Origin: Streptomyces puniciscabiei
Lineage (GTDB): Bacteria; Actinomycetota; Actinomycetes; Streptomycetales; Streptomycetaceae
NCBI RefSeq assembly: GCF_006715785.1
Contig: NZ_VFNX01000005.1
Location: forward strand, 1 to 64,000
DNA length: 64,000 nt
Direction of reading: 5' to 3'
Positions within the stretch are counted from its first letter, which is position 1. Each line of letters opens with the position of its first letter. The translations under genes were made by a program, and so were the position numbers. The notes beneath the pieces were generated by a model. It was not told the DNA's origin. It saw only the letters and a list, made by a program, of their open reading frames with translations, and searched no databases. Of this stretch, positions 18,306 through 26,905 are shown piece by piece.

Positions 18306-19325
18306 TCACGTCCGCGACGCACTCCGGTGCGCGCGCACTTCCGCCAGCGCGGTCAGCACCGTGTCGTTGGCGTTCCGGTTGCCGACGGTGAGCCGGAGTC
18401 CCTCACCGGGGTAGTGGCGCGTCTGGACACCGGCTTCCGTGAGTGCCGCCGCGCCCGCATCGATCGGATCGGGCGCGGCGAGCCAGACGGAATTGGCGTG
18501 GCCGGGGCGTACGCGCCAGCCGAGGGACGCCAGTTCGCGCCGGAGCCGTTCACGTTCGGCGACGACGGTGTCCACGCGGAGGCGCAGCTCGCTCTCGGCC
18601 CGCAGTGATGCCTGCACCGCCGCCGTTGCCACCGCGTTGATCCCGAAGGGCAGCTGCTGCCGGCGGATCCGCTCCACCAGCTCGGAGGAGCCGAGGCCGT
18701 AGCCCACCCGCAGGGCGGCGAGGCCGTAGGCCTTGGAGAAGGTGCGCAGGACCAGCAGGTTGGGGTGTGCGTCCAGGAGCGCGGGTGAATCCGGCAGATC
18801 GGTGTCGCGGGCGAACTCCACGTACGCCTCGTCGAGGAGCACGGTGATGTGTCGAGGGACCCGGCGCAGGAACGCCGACAGCGCGTCGGCGGTGACGAGG
18901 CTGCCGGTGGGGTTGTGCGGATTGCACAGCACCACGACGCGGGTGCGGTGGTCGAGCGCCGCGAGCAGGGCGCCCGGGTCCTGGTGTCCGTCCGGCGACA
19001 GGGGGACGGGGACAGGCTGAGCGCCGGCCATGCCGGCCAGGAGAGGATAGGCGTCGAAGGTGCGCCAGGCGTGTACCACCGCGTCACCGGGCCGGACCAC
19101 TGCCTGGAGCAACTGGAGGGCCACGCCGACCGATCCGCTGCCGACCGCGACGCGGTCGGGGGGCACCCGGCACCATGCGGCGATCCGCTCGGTGAGGTCG
19201 TCGGGGTGGAACGGCGGGTAACGGTGAGCCTCTGCGACGGCCCGCTGCATCGCCTCGCGTACCGAGGGCAGCGGGGGATAGGGGCTCTCGTTCAGGGCGA
19301 GCCGGTGCAGCACGGGGATGTCCAT
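18306..19325 (-). CDS. HisC-like class I/II PLP aminotransferase
   Basis: 339 residues. The fold-type I motifs are present: CNPHNPTG, DEAYVEF and the PLP-Lys segment RTFSKAYGLAALRVGYG, closest to histidinol-phosphate aminotransferase and its aromatic-amino-acid relatives. It is the last gene of a five-gene operon, starting 3 bp after the KAS III-like stop. In this setting it more likely makes or consumes an aryl- or alkyl-pyruvate for the ThDP enzyme than serves histidine synthesis, which is inference. It is slightly short for the family but complete. Confidence 0.88.
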   Translation of the reverse strand: MDIPVLHRLALNESPYPPLPSVREAMQRAVAEAHRYPPFHPDDLTERIAAWCRVPPDRVAVGSGSVGVALQLLQAVVRPGDAVVHAWRTFDAYPLLAGMAGAQPVPVPLSPDGHQDPGALLAALDHRTRVVVLCNPHNPTGSLVTADALSAFLRRVPRHITVLLDEAYVEFARDTDLPDSPALLDAHPNLLVLRTFSKAYGLAALRVGYGLGSSELVERIRRQQLPFGINAVATAAVQASLRAESELRLRVDTVVAERERLRRELASLGWRVRPGHANSVWLAAPDPIDAGAAALTEAGVQTRHYPGEGLRLTVGNRNANDTVLTALAEVRAHRSASRT

Positions 19326-19328
19326 GGC

Positions 19329-20348
19329 TCAGCCCCGTCCGCCGTGCCAGCGCACGGCGACGGCACCGGCGAAGTCGCCCGCGTGGGCGAATCCCCCCAG
19401 CACCACCAGGTCGCCGTCCGTCACCCGTCCGGAGTCGATCGCGCGGTCCAGGGTGATCGGGATCGCCGATCCGAAGAGGTTCCCGTACTCGTCGAAGGTG
19501 TTCAGGTGCCGTTCGGCAGGCAGTTGCAGCGCCTCTCGCCAGTTCCGCAGGAAGGTGCGGTTGGGCTGGTTGGTGATGAGGACGTCGATGTCGGTGCTCG
19601 CCACGCCGAGCCGCCGGCACAGGGCCGTGACCACTTCGGGGACGAGGCGGTTCCCGCGTGCCAGGACCTTGGCGACACTGGCGTCGGTGAACCCGATCCG
19701 CAGCTGGGACTCGCCCGGCTCCCAGTACTTACGGCCGTCGTCGACGGCCACGGTCATGTCGCCGGCGTACTCGCCGATGTGCCTGGTCTCCACGTCGAGG
19801 ACCGGCGACTGCGCCGACGTCGTCACGTACCCCACACCGCAGCCGTCCCCCGGGATCGCCGCCTGGGCGAGTTTGCGCACCTCGGACTGGGTGAACCACT
19901 GTCCCGCGGCGCTTTGCGCATTGCATATCAGCGCCGTCTTCGCGTCGGTGGAGGTGAGGATCTGCCGGGCCAGCTTCACCATGTGCACGAACGACGCACA
20001 GCCCGCGTTGGCCACATCGACGAGCCACTCCGGGTTCAGACCCAGCCGACGCGCCACCTCGGTCCCGGCGCCCACGAACGGCAGGTCCGGCAGCTGGCTG
20101 TGCACCAACAGCACGTCGACGCCACGGATTTCCTTCATGCCGTGCCGTTCGACGAGAGGTTGTACGGCGCGCTCGACCATGTCGGCGTTGGTCTCGTCCC
20201 TGGCCACGTGGTGCCGTAACGGCGGCACCTTGAACATGGGGTGGTTGCGGAGCTTGTCCTCGGCTCCGGGGAAGTCCGTGTAGAACTCCGCGGGGACCGG
20301 CTCGCCGGGCAGGTAGCTCGCCACGTCGGTGAGGCTGACCGTGGTCAC
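19329..20348 (-). CDS. KAS III-like (FabH-like) enzyme with His-to-Asn change in the active site
   Basis: 339 residues from the GTG at 20348, overlapping the previous stop by 4 bp. The thiolase-fold Cys is present in DVANAGCASF and the Asn in YGNLFGSAIP, but the catalytic His of FabH (HQAN) is replaced: the sequence reads TNQPN. KAS III enzymes load an acyl group on Cys and condense it with malonyl-ACP; loss of His, which supports decarboxylation, argues for an acyltransferase or a non-decarboxylating reaction. The operon context (ThDP enzyme, SRPBCC protein, aminotransferase) suggests a small-molecule pathway, not fatty acid synthesis. Confidence 0.85.
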   Translation of the reverse strand: MTTVSLTDVASYLPGEPVPAEFYTDFPGAEDKLRNHPMFKVPPLRHHVARDETNADMVERAVQPLVERHGMKEIRGVDVLLVHSQLPDLPFVGAGTEVARRLGLNPEWLVDVANAGCASFVHMVKLARQILTSTDAKTALICNAQSAAGQWFTQSEVRKLAQAAIPGDGCGVGYVTTSAQSPVLDVETRHIGEYAGDMTVAVDDGRKYWEPGESQLRIGFTDASVAKVLARGNRLVPEVVTALCRRLGVASTDIDVLITNQPNRTFLRNWREALQLPAERHLNTFDEYGNLFGSAIPITLDRAIDSGRVTDGDLVVLGGFAHAGDFAGAVAVRWHGGRG

Positions 20349-20998
20349 GGAGCCACCGCCCTCGCCGGCGCCGAATTGACCGGCAGGCCGCCCCGGTGCC
20401 GGTGTTCCAGGATGGCCTTGAGGTTGTGCATCTCCACGGTGTGCCCCGCGTAGAAGAGGTCCCAGTAGTCGCCCACCCAGGGCCGGTCGGGGCGGGGCGC
20501 CAGGCCGGGGTGCGGGTTGTCGTCGTAGTAGGGGTGCCGGCAGTTGGTCCAGGTGATCACCGAACCCGGCTTGTCGAGGACCAGTCGGGCCGGCACGACC
20601 CGCATCAGGTAGATCATCCACAGCTTCTCGCCCTGGTCCCAGGAGCAGTGGTAGTCCACGGTCATGGCCTCTGGGTTCGCGATCACCCTGCAGTAGATCC
20701 GGGTGTCGTCCTCCAGCCGGTCATGACCGACCCACAGCCCCGGTGTGCCGGTGGGCGCGAAGTCCCGCAGGCTGCAGGTCCACTCCTCCAGGTGGTGCCC
20801 CTGGCGCAGGTAGTCGTAGGCCTGCTCCGGCGGGCAGTCGACGTACTCGTGGATGGTGCAGTACTGCCCGTAGACCTGATGGTGGGGGTAGACCGCGTGG
20901 GTGAGCTCCATGCAGTGGGCGGTCAGTTCCTCCTTGCCGGTGTTCTCGATCCGGACCAGACCGGGGATGTCAGCCAACGTGGACAACGGCTCGCTCAT
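20345..20998 (-). CDS. SRPBCC (START/polyketide cyclase-like) protein
   Basis: 217 residues from the ATG at 20998, which has AGGAG ten bases upstream. The helix-grip pattern is suggested by EYVDCPPEQAYDYL near residue 50, followed by DYHCSWDQGEKLWMIYLMRV and a His/Tyr-rich loop. SRPBCC proteins enclose a hydrophobic ligand and often act as cyclases, aromatases or binding proteins in biosynthesis. It overlaps the ThDP gene by 29 bp and the KAS III-like gene by 4 bp, so translation is probably coupled. The substrate is unknown. Confidence 0.75.
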   Translation of the reverse strand: MSEPLSTLADIPGLVRIENTGKEELTAHCMELTHAVYPHHQVYGQYCTIHEYVDCPPEQAYDYLRQGHHLEEWTCSLRDFAPTGTPGLWVGHDRLEDDTRIYCRVIANPEAMTVDYHCSWDQGEKLWMIYLMRVVPARLVLDKPGSVITWTNCRHPYYDDNPHPGLAPRPDRPWVGDYWDLFYAGHTVEMHNLKAILEHRHRGGLPVNSAPARAVAP

Positions 20999-22733
20999 CC
21001 GAACTCTCCTTGCTCTCGGCGGCTTTGGTGAAGGACTGGAACGGAAGGAACGGGGGGATCTCCCGTGGGTCGCACTCCACCGAGACGAACGCCGGGCCGG
21101 CGCCGGCATTGCTGCGCAGCAGTGCCGTGCGCAGGTGCGCCGCGTCGGCGGCCTCCGTGACCTGCAGGGACGGGAAGGCGGCGGCCACTCCGGCGGCGAG
21201 GTCGGTCCGGGCGAACAGGTCGTCGCTGCGGACGCCACCCTGGAAGAACTCCTCCCGCATCGCGCACATGGCGTGGGCGTTGTTGTTGAAGATCACGAAG
21301 GTCACGGGTGCGTCGTACTCCACGGCGGTGTGCACCTCCATGCCGTGCATGAAGAAGGCCCCGTCGCCCGCGAGGACGTAGGTGCGCCGGCCGGTGGCGA
21401 GCGCGGCGCCGATGCCGGCACCGAAGGTGTAGCCCATGCCGCCCATGCCGACCGCCACCACGAAGCGGCCGTGTCGCGGTGCCGGGAGGAGATGGATCGC
21501 GCCGGCCCCGGTGTTGCCCGCGTCCACGAAGACGTGCGCGTCCTCGGGGAGGGCCGCCTCCACGGCGGCGACCGCCTGGGCGTGGGCAACCGTTCGCCCT
21601 CGGGTCCCGACGAGCGCACCCGGGACGGCAGCGGGCAGGGGGCCGGCGTGCGGCGGGCAGGGGCGTCGGTGCGGGGGCAGCCGGGCGGTCACCGCGCGCA
21701 GCGCGTCCCGCAGGTCCCCGCCCAGTGCGGTGCCTGCCACGAACGGCGGTTCGGGGCAGAGGCTGATGACGTCGGTGGCGGCCAGGGCCCGGTCGAGGCC
21801 ACCGCGCGCCAGGAGCGGCAGCCGGGTACCGACCAGCAGGCACAGATCGGCCCGGCGCAGACAGTCCTCGACGTTGGCATGGCCCATTACCCCGGCCACT
21901 CCCGCGAATCGGGGATCACGGTTGTCGAAGACGTCCTTGGCGTCCGGGGTGACCGCCACCCATGCCCCGAGGCGCCGGGCCAGTTCGGCCAGTTCCCCAC
22001 GTGCGCCGGCCGTGGCGACGCCCTCACCGGCGATGACGAGGACGCGACCGGCCGCGCGAAGGGCGTCCGACACGGCGCTGACGGCAGCTGTGTCGCGCCG
22101 CGCCGTGGTTGTCGTGGCGGGGCCGGCCGGTGTCGGGGCCGCACCGCGGGCGGGCACCCGGATCCGCGCCTGCTGCACATCCTTGGGCAGCAACAGCACG
22201 GCCGGTCCGCGTGGCTCGGCCTGTGCCGCCGCGACCGCCCGGGGCAGCAACTCCACGAACGAGTCCGCTTCATCGACCCGGGCGCAGAACCGGGAGAGGG
22301 GTGCGAAGACCTCACGTGCGTCGAAGGAGCCCGCCCTGCCGCTGGAGTCCTGGAACGCCCCGTGCCCTTCCTGGCCGGTCGGCGGCTGGCCCACCAGGGC
22401 CAGCACGGGTACCCGGGAGGCGTACGCCTCCGCCAGACCCGGTACGAGATTCATCGCCCCACCGCCCGAGGTGGCGGCAACAACCCCCAGGCGGCCGGTG
22501 GTACGCGCGTATCCGTCGGCCATGGTGACGGCGGAGAACTCGTGTTTGGCGACGACGCCCCGGACGGCGCCGCCGCGGTGCACCGCGTCGTACAGGTCCT
22601 CGATGTTCGCGCCGCCGACGCCGAACATGTGGGTGACGCCGGCCCCGGCGAGTTCGCCGGCCAGCCAGTCGACCAGACGTACCGTTTCTCCGTCGGCTTC
22701 CCCCGTGTGTGATTCCGAGGTCGTGATGGTCAT
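20970..22733 (-). CDS. ThDP-dependent acetolactate synthase-like carboligase
   Basis: 587 residues. The three domains of the acetolactate synthase/pyruvate decarboxylase superfamily are present: activating Glu in VVAKHEFSAVTMADGYAR (about 63), a central domain, and the ThDP motif starting GDGAFFMHGME (about 456) and ending FNNN. Such enzymes decarboxylate a 2-oxo acid and join it to a second carbonyl compound. In an operon with an aminotransferase and a KAS III-like enzyme it is a candidate acyloin synthase, though plain acetolactate or phosphonopyruvate-type chemistry is not excluded. The start overlaps the regulator stop by 4 bp. Confidence 0.9.
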   Translation of the reverse strand: MTITTSESHTGEADGETVRLVDWLAGELAGAGVTHMFGVGGANIEDLYDAVHRGGAVRGVVAKHEFSAVTMADGYARTTGRLGVVAATSGGGAMNLVPGLAEAYASRVPVLALVGQPPTGQEGHGAFQDSSGRAGSFDAREVFAPLSRFCARVDEADSFVELLPRAVAAAQAEPRGPAVLLLPKDVQQARIRVPARGAAPTPAGPATTTTARRDTAAVSAVSDALRAAGRVLVIAGEGVATAGARGELAELARRLGAWVAVTPDAKDVFDNRDPRFAGVAGVMGHANVEDCLRRADLCLLVGTRLPLLARGGLDRALAATDVISLCPEPPFVAGTALGGDLRDALRAVTARLPPHRRPCPPHAGPLPAAVPGALVGTRGRTVAHAQAVAAVEAALPEDAHVFVDAGNTGAGAIHLLPAPRHGRFVVAVGMGGMGYTFGAGIGAALATGRRTYVLAGDGAFFMHGMEVHTAVEYDAPVTFVIFNNNAHAMCAMREEFFQGGVRSDDLFARTDLAAGVAAAFPSLQVTEAADAAHLRTALLRSNAGAGPAFVSVECDPREIPPFLPFQSFTKAAESKESSDERAVVHVG

Positions 22734-23752
22734 GCGGGGTTCCTCTCCCTCTCGTGGTGCCGGTCGATGAGGCCGGACGGCGAGATGACCTGAAAGCGGT
22801 GCCGGTATTCCTTGGGGGTGAGTCCCAGGGTCCGTCCGAAGGAGCGGAAGAACGTCTCGGTGGCGGCGAATCCGCAGCGGCCGGCTATCTGGCTGATCGT
22901 CAGGTCCGTGGTCTCCAGCAGTTCGCGTGCGCGGGCGATACGCGTCCGCTCGACGTACTGTCCGGGTGTCGTGCCCACCTCGCGCCGGAAGACCCGGGCG
23001 AAGTTGCGCTGACTCATGTTGGCCCGCCGCGCGATCTCGGCCACGGGCAACGGGCTGTCCAGGTTCTCCAGGATCCACTCCTGCGCGGCCCGGATCGGCG
23101 GATGGTCGGCCAACTGCGCGTCGAGGACGGCGCTGTACTGGGACTGGCCTCCGTGCCGCTTGAGGAACAGCACCAGGAACCGTGCCGTCTGCAGCGCGAG
23201 CGCGGATCCGTGATCGGCCTCCACCAGAGCCAGCGCCATGTCGATGCCCGTGGACACGCCGGCGGAGGTCACGAACGGGCCGTCCCAGACGAAGATCGGC
23301 TCGGCGTCCACCGTCACGTCCGGATAGCGGGAGGCCATCGCCTCGCTGTACGCCCAGTGCGTGGTGGCGCGCCTGCCGTCGAGGAGGCCCGCCTCGGCCA
23401 GCAGAAAGGATCCGCCGCAGACGGAGGCGACCCTGCGCGACCGGGCCGCTGCCCGGCCGATCCAGGGCACGAGTTCCTCGTCCCGCAGTGCGCTGTCGAG
23501 ACTCCACCCGCCCGGTACGAGGAGTGTGTCGATGGGGCCCTGCCCTGCCTCCAGTGGTGATGCCTCGACCACCATCCGCGAACTCATGCGCACCAGCGGT
23601 GCGTCGGCGGAGACGAACTCGGTCCGGTAGGGGATGCCCGAGGGGCCGAGGAGGCGGTTCGCGGTATCGAACACTTCGATCGGTCCGGTGATGTCCAGGG
23701 CCATCGCGCCCCCGTACACCACCACAACAACACGTCGCTCCAACACGGTCAC
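22730..23752 (-). CDS. GlxA-family regulator (DJ-1/PfpI domain plus AraC HTH)
   Basis: 340 residues from a GTG at 23752 (a second GTG lies at 23746). Residues 1-190 are a DJ-1/PfpI-like domain with VCGGSFLLAEAGLLDGR; residues about 220-335 are a double AraC helix-turn-helix with RRANMSQRNFARVFRREVG and ISQIAGRCGFAATETFFRSF. GlxA regulators sense small molecules and activate adjacent genes. It is the first gene of the five-gene operon, so it probably controls its own operon. The N-terminal start is not certain. Confidence 0.88.
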   Translation of the reverse strand: MTVLERRVVVVVYGGAMALDITGPIEVFDTANRLLGPSGIPYRTEFVSADAPLVRMSSRMVVEASPLEAGQGPIDTLLVPGGWSLDSALRDEELVPWIGRAAARSRRVASVCGGSFLLAEAGLLDGRRATTHWAYSEAMASRYPDVTVDAEPIFVWDGPFVTSAGVSTGIDMALALVEADHGSALALQTARFLVLFLKRHGGQSQYSAVLDAQLADHPPIRAAQEWILENLDSPLPVAEIARRANMSQRNFARVFRREVGTTPGQYVERTRIARARELLETTDLTISQIAGRCGFAATETFFRSFGRTLGLTPKEYRHRFQVISPSGLIDRHHERERNPA

Positions 23753-24032
23753 AGCCTGTATCGGATCTCGCACTGGCTGCAATGACAGATTACTGACGCA
23801 TCCGGCCAACGCGCGGCGCCACAGGGGCGGGCAAGGCGCTGGCAAGGCAGTTCGTGTACCGGGCGGCCGGCGCTGCGTGAGGCAGCTCACAGGGCGTCGG
23901 TGCGGCCGTGCACGTGCTCGGCCGAAGCCGCCGAACACGTCAGGATGCAGGCATGAGAATGCCTGTCGGCCGTCCGAGCCTGCGCCCGTATCTCCCGTAC
24001 CGGCAGCGCCCGATGACGAGCGACCCCCCAGC

Positions 24033-24349
24033 GACGGGTTCGTCACCCGGCCGGGGATGCTTCGCGTCGCCCTGGGCAGGATCGCGCCCGACCGGTCTCT
24101 GGTGCGTGCCACGATCGACCGGCTGCGGGTGAGGAGCCTGGCCGCGGTGTTCTGCGCCCACTCCCACTACGATCACGCGCTCGACGCGCCGGTGTGGCAC
24201 TGGAGACCGGCGCGGAGCTGGTCGGATCGCCCTCCACCGCGAACATCGGCCGCGGCCTGGGAGTGCCGGAGTCGCGCTTGCCCGTGGTCGGGGACGGGGG
24301 GACCGTCTCCTACGGCCGCTTCGACCTCACCTTCCTGGACTCTCCGTGA
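24033..24349 (+). pseudogene. Frameshifted, truncated MBL-fold metallo-hydrolase
   Basis: Reading from 24033, the frame gives DGFVTRPGMLRVALGRIAP and then AVFCAHSHYDHALDAPV, the HxHxDH signature of the metallo-beta-lactamase fold. Near 24190 the coding sense moves to another frame, where it continues ALETGAELVGSPSTANIGRG and ends at a stop at 24347-24349 after LTFLDSP. Both ends of a normal MBL hydrolase are missing, so this is a fossil. Its 3' end abuts a second fragment of a different gene. Confidence 0.75.
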
Positions 24350-24495
24350 AGTCGCCCGCAGCGGACACGTCCATGTGAGCACCGTCCGCTACCGCCTGCG
24401 CCGTTTCGAGGAGCTCACCGGCACCAGCCTGCACGCCCCGGAAACCGTGGTGGAGCTCAACTGGCCCTTGGCAGCACGCGAGTTGGAACCCCAGG
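24350..24495 (+). pseudogene. C-terminal fragment of a PucR-type regulator
   Basis: About 48 codons encode the PucR-type helix-turn-helix end: HVHVSTVRYRLRRFEELTG, followed by LHAPETVVELNWPLAARELE. No upstream regulator domain is present; the fragment joins directly to the MBL remnant, marking a deletion scar between two former genes. No start codon or ribosome site fits, so it is unlikely to be expressed as a protein. Confidence 0.7.
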
Positions 24496-24551
24496 GCGGG
24501 CTACGGCGGCGGCGTCGAGGCCGCGTGCGCAGCCCGCCCGGGCGGATGCGG

Positions 24552-26168
24552 TCATTCGGCCGCGGCCAGCAGCCGTGCCTCGCTCTCCTCGTACAGCCGT
24601 CGGCTCTCGTGGCTGTCGGCGGCGCGGCGCCGCTGCTCCCAGCGGCTGCCCAGCCAGCCCGCCAGATAGCCGAACGGCACGGAGACCAGGCCGGTGGACT
24701 GCATGGGAAACCAGTGGAAGTCAGCGTTCGGGAAGACCGCCGAGGGCGTGCCCGAGACGGCCTTGGAAAAGATCATCAGCACCAGGGCACAGGCCGCACC
24801 GCCGTAGAGGCTCGCGAGCAGGCCCGTCCGTGTGAAGCCCCGCCAGAACAGGGAGTACGTCAGTGCCGGGGCCACGGCCGACGCGCCGATGCAGATCGCC
24901 AGCGTGGTCAGTACGGCGACGTCCCAGTTCTGCACCAGGGTGGAGAGCGCGATGGCCACGGTTCCCACGGCCACGCTCGTCCACGCCGCCACCGTCATCT
25001 CCGTACGCGGCTCCGCCCGTCCCCGCCGCACGGTGTGGGCGAACAGGTCGTGGGCGAGCGACGAGGCCGCGGCCAGGGTCATTCCCGCGACCGAGGACAG
25101 CAGCGTGATGAACACCGTGCCCGCCATGGCCGCGTAGAGAACCGTGGTGCCCACCGAACCGGCGCCACCGCCGAGCGCCCGGGACAGCATGAGCACGGAC
25201 GTCCTTCCGTGGGGGTCGGCCGCGGTGATGTACTGCGATCCCACCAGCGCGGCCGCGCCCGTACCCATGATGATCACGAGCAGGCAGAACGTGGTGACCG
25301 TGCCGACCGCCCACGACATGGAGCGACGAATGGCCGGCACGTCCCGCGCGGAGTACAGACGCATCGTGATGTGGGGCAGGCAGGCGGCGCCGAGGATCAC
25401 GGTGATCTGAAGACTGGCGAAGTCCAGCCGGTCGACGGCCGAGGTGCCCAGCTGCAGGCCCTGCCGGAAGAAGGCGGGGCCCGCTCCGCTGCCGCGCCGG
25501 GCCGCCTGGAGCACGGCGTCCGGGCTCCAGTCGAAGCGGTTCAGGACGAGGACGGCGACGGTGGCGCTGGTGCCGAGCAGGAGCACGATCTTGATCATCT
25601 GAATGAGCGCGGTTCCTCGCATACCGCCGAGCGCCGCGTAGATGATCATCAGGCTGCCGACGAGGACGATGCACGTCGTCCTGGCGCCGGCCAGATGCGG
25701 GATGCCCAGGATGAAGGTGAGCAGGGACCCGGCTCCGGAGAGCTGGACGACCAGGAAGGGCAGGGTCGCGCCGAGCGTCACCACGCAGGAGGCGACACGG
25801 ACCGCGCGCCCCGGCATGGTGCGGGCCAGGACGTCGCCCATGGTGAAACTGCCCGCGTTGCGCAGCGGTTCGGCCAGCAGGAACATCAGCAGCACCAGCG
25901 AGAGGGCGGTGCTGACCGTCAGGACGTATCCGTCGTATCCGGCGAGCGCGATGATGCCGGTGGTGCTCAGCACCGTGGCCGCCGAGATGTAGTCGCCCGC
26001 GATCGCCAGGCCGTTCTTCAGGGGCGTGAGCGAGCGGTAGCCGGTGTAGAAGTTCGTCAGGTCGTCGCGGTCCGGTCCCGCCATCACGCACATCAGCAGG
26101 GTGAGGGTCACCAGGGTGGTGAACAGGACCAGGACGACGGCCTGTGTCCCCGTGCCGAAGTCGTTCAT
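24552..26168 (-). CDS. SSS-family sodium:solute (acetate/monocarboxylate-like) symporter
   Basis: 538 residues with about 13 membrane segments. The sodium:solute symporter pattern is clear: FYTGYRSLTPLKNGLAIAGD, an ActP-like GGMRGTALIQMIKIVLL, and VGTVAIALSTL. ActP-like transporters import acetate and short-chain acids with Na+. The paired upstream DUF485-like gene, overlapping by 4 bp, is the usual ActP partner. The substrate here could be acetate, pyruvate or another monocarboxylate. Confidence 0.9.
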   Translation of the reverse strand: MNDFGTGTQAVVLVLFTTLVTLTLLMCVMAGPDRDDLTNFYTGYRSLTPLKNGLAIAGDYISAATVLSTTGIIALAGYDGYVLTVSTALSLVLLMFLLAEPLRNAGSFTMGDVLARTMPGRAVRVASCVVTLGATLPFLVVQLSGAGSLLTFILGIPHLAGARTTCIVLVGSLMIIYAALGGMRGTALIQMIKIVLLLGTSATVAVLVLNRFDWSPDAVLQAARRGSGAGPAFFRQGLQLGTSAVDRLDFASLQITVILGAACLPHITMRLYSARDVPAIRRSMSWAVGTVTTFCLLVIIMGTGAAALVGSQYITAADPHGRTSVLMLSRALGGGAGSVGTTVLYAAMAGTVFITLLSSVAGMTLAAASSLAHDLFAHTVRRGRAEPRTEMTVAAWTSVAVGTVAIALSTLVQNWDVAVLTTLAICIGASAVAPALTYSLFWRGFTRTGLLASLYGGAACALVLMIFSKAVSGTPSAVFPNADFHWFPMQSTGLVSVPFGYLAGWLGSRWEQRRRAADSHESRRLYEESEARLLAAAE

Positions 26169-26629
26169 CTCGCCACCCCGGCTTCCTGGTCCGGCCGCCG
26201 GACCGTCTGCTCTCGCACGGCCCGCGCCAGTGGGTCCACGGAGCGTCGGGCGCTGCGGCCGTACCAGAGGACCGCCGCGAAGGTGACGACGAGCTGGAGG
26301 ACCCCCAGGGCCATGCCCAGGCTCAGTTCACCGGTGATCCGGGAACCCATCAGGTCCGGCGCGCAGCAGGACAGCACGACGTACACCACGAAGGAGCCGA
26401 GCGCGGTGAGCGTGGAGACCCGGCGGAGCACGCGGTAGGCCGAGCGCAGGGCGGCGAGGTCGCCACCGCGCCGGCCGGTCTCGGGCGCGGACGGTTCGTA
26501 CCGGGCTGCTCGGCCGTACGGCTCGTACGAGAAGACGTCGTACGCATAGTCGTACGTGTAGGGGTTGTCCTGCGGGACGCTGTGGCGGTACGACACCTGC
26601 CGTGGATCCCGCTCGTCGGGGAGTGTCAT
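26165..26629 (-). CDS. DUF485-like membrane protein, partner of the symporter
   Basis: 154 residues. A Tyr-rich soluble N-terminus (NPYTYDYAYDVFSYEPYG) precedes two membrane segments (residues about 70-90 and 105-125), with LRRVSTLTALGSFVVYVVL matching the DUF485 helix pair. DUF485 proteins are encoded with SSS symporters and probably assist them. The stop overlaps the symporter start by 4 bp, which indicates translational coupling. Confidence 0.85.
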   Translation of the reverse strand: MTLPDERDPRQVSYRHSVPQDNPYTYDYAYDVFSYEPYGRAARYEPSAPETGRRGGDLAALRSAYRVLRRVSTLTALGSFVVYVVLSCCAPDLMGSRITGELSLGMALGVLQLVVTFAAVLWYGRSARRSVDPLARAVREQTVRRPDQEAGVAR

Positions 26630-26855
26630 CGCGTGCGTGGCCTTCCGGTGCGGCTCTGATGCGGGGGCGTTGGTGGAGCTCGGGGGTGGCGGCGCACGAT
26701 ACCGACTGGTTGGAATGCCTGATAAGCCTGCTGGGCATCACGTTTCGAGTTCGATGTGGCATCCGGTCGACGGTGATCGCTCTACGGCGACGACCCCCGG
26801 ACCGTAGGCCACCGGGTGCGTGAGTGGCTTGTGGGGAATGTCACACGCCCACGCG

Positions 26856-26871
26856 TACCTACTGGTCGGTA
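26856..26871. promoter_or_regulatory. TetR-type palindromic operator candidate
   Basis: TACCTACTGGTCGGTA is an imperfect 16-bp palindrome with 6 of 8 positions matched per half, 35 bp before the oxidoreductase start. Palindromes of the form TACCnACnnGTnGGTA are common TetR targets upstream of redox and acyl-CoA genes in actinobacteria. The cognate regulator is not next to it. Confidence 0.6.
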
Positions 26872-26905
26872 TGGTCGCGGGGAGCCGCGAACGACAGGAG
26901 GCGCT

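Noticed and set aside
23634..26438. Very long plus-strand open frame across the pseudogenes and the symporter.
   Set aside because: It is antisense to the clear SSS symporter gene; only the short 24033-24495 part carries recognisable, decayed motifs.
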